Assembly: GCA_030696435.1 (NCBI GenBank) | Contig: JAUYSF010000331.1 | Coordinates: 1-11,266, forward strand | DNA from: Desulfoprunum sp. | Lineage (GTDB): Bacteria > Desulfobacterota > Desulfobulbia > Desulfobulbales > Desulfocapsaceae | Length of the DNA: 11,266 nt | Direction of reading: 5' to 3' | Shown here: positions 6,480-11,266 of the stretch, piece by piece | Layout: every line of letters starts with the position of its first letter | How positions within the stretch are numbered: the first letter of the stretch is position 1 | Notes under the pieces: model-generated | Told to the model about the DNA's origin: nothing | What the model saw: the letters and a program-made list of their open reading frames with translations, nothing else | Databases searched by the model: none | Translations under genes and position numbers: made by a program

Positions 6480-8036
6480 ATGCTTTATCGTAAAATACTT
6501 ATCGTCGATACTGAAGCCATCACCGCAGACCTGTGCCGGATCACTCTCGGCAAATTGGGACATCAGGTAGTATGCGCTTCAAGTGGAGAACAAGCGATCG
6601 AAATCGCCTCGAAAACGCATTTTGATCTCGTTCTCATTGATGGAATGCTGCCCGGTGTAGACAGTGTTGATACTTTTGAGATGCTGAGAATCAAAGATCC
6701 CAATATCATTGGTATTCTCATTACTGGTCATGCAAATCTGAAGATGGTTGTCAAGGCCATGAATAATGGATTCACCGGCATCCTTGAAAAACCACTCGAT
6801 GTCGGGCGACTTGAAAAGGTAATTTCCACAGCCTTTTCGCACTCCGAGTTTCGTGAGGAAAACACCCGACTTCGAACACTCCTGCCTCTCTATCGCTTGG
6901 GAGAAAAATTCATGGAGGTGTCAAGTGGCAAAGAAGTTGCCGAAGCACTGGTTGCTGTGGTGAGTAAGGAAATTCCTGTCCTTTTTATCTCAGTGATGCT
7001 GTTTGATGAACAGAGCGGACTATTGAAGATCGCGGCCTCCCGTGGGATCAGCGATGAACTCATCCCAAAAATCAGCCTAAGGCCCGGAGAAAAGATTGCA
7101 GGCTGGGTATACGAAAACGGCAAACCGGTCATTTTGAACCGCAAGACACAGCATACGTCACCTTTTTCACAACTACTCAGTCGTAAGGATATTGCCGCCG
7201 CCATATCGTTTCCTCTGCTCGGCAGGGAGAAGGTTCTCGGTGTTCTCAATATCAGCCAGACCAAACCCGAAATCGAGTATAGCCAGGCCGACCTGGAGAT
7301 GCTTTCGATCATCTGCAGTCAGGCCGTCATGGCCCTGGAAAACGTTTCTTTTATCCGGGAGCGGGAGGAAAGCGCCAGGGCTAAAGCCCTACTTGAGCAG
7401 TATGTATCTCCTGAAGTTGCAAGCCTCCTTCTCAAAAATCAGCAGAATCTGATGAATGTGGGAGCTGTCCAGGAACTTACTGTTCTTTTTGCCGATATCA
7501 GGCATTTCACGCTCCTCGTTCAGCATCTGCCGCCAGAAGAACTGCGAGATTTTCTCAATAGTTTTTTTGATTTTTTTACACGAGAAATTTTTGCCTGCCA
7601 GGGGACGCTGGATAAATTCATGGGGGATGCGGCCCTGGTAATTTTCGGCGCACCTCTGGAAATAGAGGAGCCGAGCGTAGCTGCCGTCACGGCCGCAGCC
7701 CATATCCTCAGACAATTTGAGGATCTCAGGCGAGAATGGGCAGGCAAATCGGATCTGTTTAACCAGATTGGCCTTGGGATAGGTCTCAGCAGAGGAAGGA
7801 TGTTTCTTGGAAATGTCGGGTCCGCTCGCCGTCTCGACTATACAGTTATCGGCACCGATGTGAACATTGCCCAGCGGCTCGCCTCGGATACCGATGCAGG
7901 CCAGATACTCATGACTGAATCGGTGAAGGTCGATATCGGCGATGCTTTCGCAGTAAGGGAAGAAAAAAGCAGGATTCTGCGTGGCTTGGAAAAAGAAATT
8001 CGCCTCTATTCGATCATCCCTGGCAATCCGGTTTAA
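6480..8036 (+). CDS. Response regulator-GAF-class III adenylate cyclase
   Basis: A 518-residue cytoplasmic signalling protein. Residues 5-118 are a receiver domain: phospho-acceptor Asp54 in LIDGMLPG, Thr82 in ITGHA, Lys104 in LEKPLD. The usual acidic pair VDDE is VDTE (9-12). Residues about 140-290 are a GAF domain (FISVMLFDEQSGLLKIAASRG; final FPLLGREKVLGVLNIS). After a short helical linker, residues 332-512 are a class III cyclase. Metal Asp339 (FADI) and Asp383 (KFMGD), Lys379 and Thr455 (DYTVIG) at the adenine-selecting positions, and Asn462/Arg466 (VNIAQR) are all present. The enzyme should therefore be active, make cAMP and fit class IIIb. A sensor kinase presumably phosphorylates the receiver, but none is nearby. 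Start choice: ATG at 6480 begins right at the receiver domain. GTG at 6444 would add 12 residues. AGGGA is only 2 nt from the ATG, so the start is not certain. Confidence 0.9.
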   Translation: MLYRKILIVDTEAITADLCRITLGKLGHQVVCASSGEQAIEIASKTHFDLVLIDGMLPGVDSVDTFEMLRIKDPNIIGILITGHANLKMVVKAMNNGFTGILEKPLDVGRLEKVISTAFSHSEFREENTRLRTLLPLYRLGEKFMEVSSGKEVAEALVAVVSKEIPVLFISVMLFDEQSGLLKIAASRGISDELIPKISLRPGEKIAGWVYENGKPVILNRKTQHTSPFSQLLSRKDIAAAISFPLLGREKVLGVLNISQTKPEIEYSQADLEMLSIICSQAVMALENVSFIREREESARAKALLEQYVSPEVASLLLKNQQNLMNVGAVQELTVLFADIRHFTLLVQHLPPEELRDFLNSFFDFFTREIFACQGTLDKFMGDAALVIFGAPLEIEEPSVAAVTAAAHILRQFEDLRREWAGKSDLFNQIGLGIGLSRGRMFLGNVGSARRLDYTVIGTDVNIAQRLASDTDAGQILMTESVKVDIGDAFAVREEKSRILRGLEKEIRLYSIIPGNPV

Positions 8037-8057
8037 AACACACCGCCTTCCCCCTCG

Positions 8058-8294
8058 TCACGGTTGTTTGCCCTCCAGGTAGACCATGCATGTGGACCTG
8101 TCAAGAGAAACCAGGTCTCCGTTAGCCAGTTGTTTGCCACGGCGGGTTTCAACCTGACCATTCACACATACCTCCCTGTTCTGGATACGCAGTTTCGCTT
8201 CGAGACCATCTTGGGCCATTTCGGCGAGTTTGAGAAACTGACCCAGTCGGATGGGCAGGGTACTTATGGATATTTTTTTGATATTTTCTGTCAT
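8058..8294 (-). CDS. Small S4-domain RNA-binding protein
   Basis: A 78-residue protein made almost entirely of one S4 domain, like the YbcJ/YaaA-type stand-alone S4 proteins. The core runs from about 13 to 65: LPIRLGQFLKLAEMAQDGLE, then IQNREVCVNGQVETRRGKQL and NGDLVSL. The VNGQVETRRGKQL-type turn is the characteristic RNA-binding element. It is probably cytoplasmic and binds structured RNA or ribosomal particles; the specific target is unknown. It converges on the cyclase gene with only 21 nt between stop codons and no clear terminator in the gap. No good ribosome site precedes the ATG at 8294. Confidence 0.85.
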   Translation of the reverse strand: MTENIKKISISTLPIRLGQFLKLAEMAQDGLEAKLRIQNREVCVNGQVETRRGKQLANGDLVSLDRSTCMVYLEGKQP

Positions 8295-8395
8295 ATTGTG
8301 GAAAGGTCTGTTGGATGATGTACGAAACGATACGCATTGAATTTAAAGTGTAACATAAAATTCAAGCTGATTGACACAGCTTACGCTTTTTCACT

Positions 8396-8416
8396 CAGAA
8401 AAAAATTGTTTTTCTG
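8396..8416. promoter_or_regulatory. Inverted repeat at the gabD-like promoter
   Basis: CAGAAAAA (8396-8403) and TTTTTCTG (8409-8416) form an 8-bp dyad with a 5-nt spacer. It overlaps the first bases of the predicted -35 box, a typical position for an operator. The A/T-rich arms reduce its weight. Confidence 0.35.
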
Positions 8417-8442
8417 ACATACAGAAGAAAATTGGGTAAAAT
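8414..8442 (+). promoter_or_regulatory. Sigma70-type promoter for the aldehyde dehydrogenase gene
   Basis: CTGACA (8414-8419) and TAAAAT (8437-8442) are 17 nt apart, each 5 of 6 to consensus. The predicted start is near 8449, giving a leader of about 70 nt. An earlier TTGACA (8371-8376) has no matching -10 box. Confidence 0.6.
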
Positions 8443-8508
8443 ATTTGCCGCAATTCAGAGTCAGTCTCAAAGAAAGCTCGGTGTCATATAGCAGGGCTTT
8501 TTTATTAT

Positions 8509-8514
8509 AAGGAG
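8509..8514 (+). promoter_or_regulatory. Ribosome-binding site that fixes a GTG start
   Basis: AAGGAG lies 6 nt before the GTG at 8521. The next in-frame ATG (codon 46) would remove conserved N-terminal sequence, so GTG is the start. Confidence 0.85.
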
Positions 8515-8520
8515 TTATAG

Positions 8521-9978
8521 GTGATTCTTCAAAAATCTGCTCTCTTCAGGCAAGAATGTTTTATTGATGGTGAATGGCTCAGTTCACCAGACCTCCTTGA
8601 AGTCATAGATCCTTCCAGTCAACGCCTAGTGGGAACCGTTCCATCTCTTGGAGAGATGGAGACTCGAAAGGCTATTTCTGCGGCCCACAAGGCCTTTCCC
8701 GCCTGGAAAACCCATACGGCAAAAGAGCGATCCGTTCTCCTTAAAAAGTGGTATGAACTGATTATTTGCCATGCCCGAGATTTGGCAGAAATTATGTCCC
8801 GGGAGCAAGGGAAACCCCTTGCCGAGGCCCAAAGAGAGGTCATGTCTTGCGCCGCCTATGTCGAGTGGTTTGCCGAGGAGGCCAAACGTGTTTATGGCGA
8901 CACCATTCCTATGGCCCAGAAAGGCAAACGTATTGTTGTCCTGAAAGAGCCGATCGGAGTATGCGCCGCTATCACGCCCTGGAATTTCCCTCTTTCAACC
9001 ATTGCCAGAAAAGCAGCACCTGCCCTTGCTGCTGGTTGTACTGTGATTGTAAAACCTTCATCGTATACACCTTTTTCAGCACTCGCTCTCGCAGTTCTTG
9101 CTGAGGAGGCGGGGTTCCCACCGGGAACGCTCAATGTCATTACCGGTCAGGCTGAGACAATCGGCCGGATATTGACTTCCGACCGATTGGTGAAGAAGAT
9201 CAGTTTTACCGGTTCGACCGAGGTTGGCCGAATATTAATGAAAGACTCCTCGGAATCGCTGAAAAAAATATCCCTAGAGCTTGGAGGACATGCACCGTTT
9301 ATCGTCTTTGACGATGCGGATATCGAACTTGCGGTGTCGGAGGCGATGATTTCAAAATTTCGCAATTCAGGCCAGACCTGTGTCTGTGCCAATAGATTCC
9401 TCATTCAAAATCCCATCTATGAACAATTTGCCGAGCACTTTGTCCGGCTTGTTCGCAATCAGCTTGTGGTAGGGCCTGGAATGCACATGGAAAGCAACCA
9501 AGGACCGCTGATCGACGAGAAGGCAGTTTTAAAGGTGGAGAATCAGATCCGGGATGCCTTGGAAAAAGGTGCGAAACTTGCCATTGGTGGCAAGCGCCTG
9601 CCCGGCAAGGGGTTTTTCTTTGAACCGACAGTCTTGACTGAAGTGACCTCTGAAATGGCCATTGCCCATGAGGAAACCTTCGGTCCGGTTGCCCCGCTCT
9701 TTCGTTTCAAGGACGAGGAGGAGGCGCTCAGAATAGCCAACGATTCTGAGTATGGTCTGGCTGCTTATTTTTTCAGCAAAGATCTGGCGAGGGCCTGGAG
9801 GATGACTGAGAATCTTGAATGCGGCATGATCGGTGTCAACACCGGCATCCTTTCATCCGAGGCTGCCCCCTTTGGCGGCACCAAGGATTCCGGGATGGGC
9901 AGGGAAGGTTCGAAATACGGGATCGAGGAGTACCTTGAATTGAAATACATGTGTATCGGCGGGCTCGAAAGGATGTAA
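8521..9978 (+). CDS. gabD: NAD(P)-dependent succinate-semialdehyde dehydrogenase (GabD-like)
   Basis: A 485-residue cytoplasmic aldehyde dehydrogenase, the standard length. It should oxidise succinate semialdehyde (or a related semialdehyde such as glutarate semialdehyde) to the acid. Catalytic residues are intact: Asn155 in TPWNFP, Lys178 in VKPS, the cofactor loop FTGSTEVG (229-236), Glu253 in LELGG, Cys287 in SGQTCVCANR and Glu385 in EETFGPV. ELGGHAPFIVFDDADI and GQTCVCANR are close to E. coli GabD, which supports the SSADH subfamily over general ALDHs. The GTG start has a good ribosome site. No GABA transaminase or permease is adjacent, so its role may be in semialdehyde detoxification or 4-carbon fermentation rather than GABA use. 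Substrate is inferred from the subfamily motif only. Confidence 0.9.
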   Translation: MILQKSALFRQECFIDGEWLSSPDLLEVIDPSSQRLVGTVPSLGEMETRKAISAAHKAFPAWKTHTAKERSVLLKKWYELIICHARDLAEIMSREQGKPLAEAQREVMSCAAYVEWFAEEAKRVYGDTIPMAQKGKRIVVLKEPIGVCAAITPWNFPLSTIARKAAPALAAGCTVIVKPSSYTPFSALALAVLAEEAGFPPGTLNVITGQAETIGRILTSDRLVKKISFTGSTEVGRILMKDSSESLKKISLELGGHAPFIVFDDADIELAVSEAMISKFRNSGQTCVCANRFLIQNPIYEQFAEHFVRLVRNQLVVGPGMHMESNQGPLIDEKAVLKVENQIRDALEKGAKLAIGGKRLPGKGFFFEPTVLTEVTSEMAIAHEETFGPVAPLFRFKDEEEALRIANDSEYGLAAYFFSKDLARAWRMTENLECGMIGVNTGILSSEAAPFGGTKDSGMGREGSKYGIEEYLELKYMCIGGLERM

Positions 9979-9980
9979 TT

Positions 9981-10095
9981 CCATTTAAATCAAGCTGGAA
10001 ACACGAAGGCAAGCGCGCAGCGACGACCCGTACAGAGAGTACGGCGAGAAGCCGCACAGCGTAGCCGACAAAGTTAACGCTTGATTGGGAAATGG
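9981..10095. repeat. 115-nt imperfect palindrome (structured intergenic element)
   Basis: The ends are inverted: CCATTT-AA-ATCAAGC (9981-9995) against GCTTGAT-TGGG-AAATGG (10079-10095). At the centre is a perfect CCGTAC-AGAGA-GTACGG hairpin (10028-10044). The arms between are also partly complementary and GC-rich with repeated GC/AGC steps. It starts 2 nt after the aldehyde dehydrogenase stop. There is no open frame or T-run. It may be a palindromic interspersed repeat (MITE/REP-like) or a structured RNA terminator; copies elsewhere cannot be checked here. Confidence 0.6.
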
Positions 10096-10115
10096 CATAA
10101 GGCGCTCTATATAGT
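10085..10115 (+). promoter_or_regulatory. Weak candidate promoter for the nitroreductase-lipoprotein unit
   Basis: TTGGGA (10085-10090) is followed after 17 nt by TATATA (10108-10113), and an overlapping TATAGT lies at 10110-10115. Matches are 4 of 6 for each spaced box. The remaining stretch to 10232 is AT-rich with no other clear signal. Confidence 0.3.
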
Positions 10116-10232
10116 GCTCGACAAGCATCTACAATTAAACTAATTATGTATACAAAAGAGACAAAGCCGTTTTCTCATCTCTTTGTTGGCTGCAAATTTG
10201 AGAAAAGAAATAAAAACATAATTGTATTTGTT

Positions 10233-10748
10233 ATGGAAAACAGTATATTACAAGCTATAAAAGAGAGGCGGAGCATCAGGGAGTTCACTGGTGAGGCAGT
10301 ATCCGAGGAGGACCTCACGACCCTTGTTGAGGCTGCGATCTGGGCACCATCCGGTAAGAATAATCAGCCATGGCGATTTGTCATTTTGACAGATGAAGAG
10401 GTTCGGAACAACATAGCTGATCTCACTCTGTACCGGCATATTGTGGCAAACTGCCAGAGTTTGATCGTGGTTTTTCTCGATACTGAGGCCATATATGACG
10501 AGGTCAAGGACCATCAATCAGCCGGGGCTGCCATTCAGAATATACTCCTGACTGCCGAATCACTTGGACTCGGGGCGGTATGGCTTGGTCAGATATTGAA
10601 AAATAAACATGAGGTGAATGCTGAACTCGGAATCAGCAACAGGTATGATCTCATGGCCGTAATCGGAGTAGGTTTTCCAGCACATCGAAACCAGAAATCA
10701 CATAGAAAAAATGTGAGTGATTTCATACTTAAAAAAATTGGAGGATGA
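10233..10748 (+). CDS. Nitroreductase family protein (FMN-dependent)
   Basis: A 171-residue cytoplasmic flavoprotein of the small nitroreductase family, which reduces nitro compounds, quinones or other electron acceptors with NAD(P)H. FMN-binding signatures are present: KERRSIREFTGEAVS (10-24) and APSGKNNQPWRFVILTD (38-54), then the AGAAIQNILLTAESLGLGAVWLG helix-turn segment (98-119) and a C-terminal VIGVGFPA (143-150). The frame extends upstream to an ATG at 10146, which would add 29 residues unlike the family. The ATG at 10233 gives the usual N-terminus, but neither start has a Shine-Dalgarno site. Its stop overlaps the ribosome site of the following lipoprotein gene, so the two are co-transcribed. 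Physiological substrate unknown. Confidence 0.9.
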   Translation: MENSILQAIKERRSIREFTGEAVSEEDLTTLVEAAIWAPSGKNNQPWRFVILTDEEVRNNIADLTLYRHIVANCQSLIVVFLDTEAIYDEVKDHQSAGAAIQNILLTAESLGLGAVWLGQILKNKHEVNAELGISNRYDLMAVIGVGFPAHRNQKSHRKNVSDFILKKIGG

Positions 10749-10751
10749 TAT

Positions 10752-11261
10752 ATGAACACAACTGTTCTCGCGAGGAGAATCTCTACCCTGTTGTTTCTTG
10801 CTGCTTTGTTGGCCTTTGTGGGTGGCTGTGCGAATAAAAATTCAAACCCGGCAGGCTCAGGTGGAACAGGTGATCTACCACCTCTGGCTAATTCCGTCGG
10901 GAGTTACGGTGATCTTGAACTCCCGGTCGAAATGAAATGGGACAGTGAAAAGAGCATGGCCATCAACACCGAATCATTCAAAGGCGGCATCTTGCATTAC
11001 AACGGCAGGGTGGATATTACCTCTCTCAAGGATTTCATCACTGCTTCAATGCGAAATAACAAATGGCGACAAGTTGGCGAGGCCTCATACAAGAACGTCA
11101 TGATGGCATTCACCAAACCCAACAAGACCTGTATGGTGGTTCTTTCTGAAGGGATGGGCGGTTCACTTGGAAAAACCAACGCCACTCTTTATGTAACAGA
11201 TGATCTGGGTGCTGCAAAAAATCTCAACACCTTTGGAGAACCCGCTGCACCGGCAAACTGA
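10752..11261 (+). CDS. Small lipoprotein of unknown function
   Basis: A 169-residue protein with a lipoprotein signal: basic start (ARR, 7-9), hydrophobic core (11-23) and a lipobox VGGC with Cys26 as the lipidated residue. A Gly/Pro/Ser linker (27-45) leads to one compact domain (about 50-150). That domain has LPVEMKWDSEKSMAI, GGILHYNGRVDITSLKDFITASMRNNKW and KTCMVVLSEGMGG-type segments, which look like an alpha/beta two-layer fold. The 'YnGRVD-sL--F----M--N-W' pattern is one I associate with small deltaproteobacterial lipoproteins, but I cannot name the family. GGAGG (10740-10744) sits 7 nt before the ATG and overlaps the nitroreductase stop. The gene is complete, ending 5 nt before the window edge. 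Confidence 0.85.
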   Translation: MNTTVLARRISTLLFLAALLAFVGGCANKNSNPAGSGGTGDLPPLANSVGSYGDLELPVEMKWDSEKSMAINTESFKGGILHYNGRVDITSLKDFITASMRNNKWRQVGEASYKNVMMAFTKPNKTCMVVLSEGMGGSLGKTNATLYVTDDLGAAKNLNTFGEPAAPAN

Positions 11262-11266
11262 GCCCG

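Noticed and set aside
6358..6570. 70-codon plus-strand frame overlapping the start of the cyclase gene
   Set aside because: It has no domain or motif and runs into the well-supported receiver domain in another frame. It is probably chance, although an upstream leader peptide cannot be fully excluded.
8435..8448. Possible sigma54 promoter (GG-N10-GC) before the aldehyde dehydrogenase gene
   Set aside because: Only the GG and TTGC core fit; the CACG part of the -24 box is absent. The overlapping sigma70 boxes with 17-nt spacing are a better match.
1..11266. CRISPR arrays, tRNA or rRNA genes, insertion sequences
   Set aside because: No regularly spaced repeats, no cloverleaf-like or rRNA-like segments, and no transposase or integrase motifs were seen on either strand.

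Overview
The window looks like a chromosomal segment from an anaerobic, probably sulfate- or sulfur-metabolising deltaproteobacterium (Desulfobacterota, possibly Desulfobulbales-like). This is an inference from gene content: a manganese-type inorganic pyrophosphatase, an exported multihaem c-type cytochrome, an apparent selenoprotein, a small nitroreductase and SprA-like and AIM24-like proteins. There are no phage, transposase or CRISPR genes.

Layout. From 166 to 3135 everything reads leftwards. It holds a SprA-related putative metalloprotease (166-903) with its own promoter, then an apparent two-gene operon of an uncharacterised single-pass membrane protein (2152-3135) and a GYF_2-AIM24/TIGR00266 protein (1102-2109). 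A divergent promoter region (3136-3466) separates this from the Mn-dependent inorganic pyrophosphatase ppaC (3467-4396, +), which ends in a strong intrinsic terminator inside a run of three hairpins. Converging on it is the highlight: an exported UshA-like/tetrahaem cytochrome gene whose real extent is 4510-6114 (-), not 4510-5943. Its signal peptide and first domain strand are joined to the rest only by reading through an in-frame TGA at 5956-5958. That TGA lies in the motif Glu-Pro-Cys-Gly-TGA-Ser and is followed after 18 nt by the loop of a short hairpin with a GGUCU loop, as in E. coli fdhF. I read it as selenocysteine.

A second divergent region (6115-6479) leads to a response regulator-GAF-class III adenylate cyclase (6480-8036, +). 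It converges on a small S4-domain RNA-binding protein (8058-8294, -). Then come a succinate-semialdehyde dehydrogenase-type aldehyde dehydrogenase with a good promoter (8521-9978, +), a 115-nt imperfect palindrome (9981-10095), and a two-gene unit of nitroreductase (10233-10748, +) and a small lipoprotein (10752-11261, +).

The genes do not form one obvious pathway. The selenoprotein candidate and its divergent cAMP-signalling neighbour share an intergenic region that carries a perfect 12-bp palindrome over the predicted start of the selenoprotein transcript. All functional calls rest on motifs read by eye; no database search was run.
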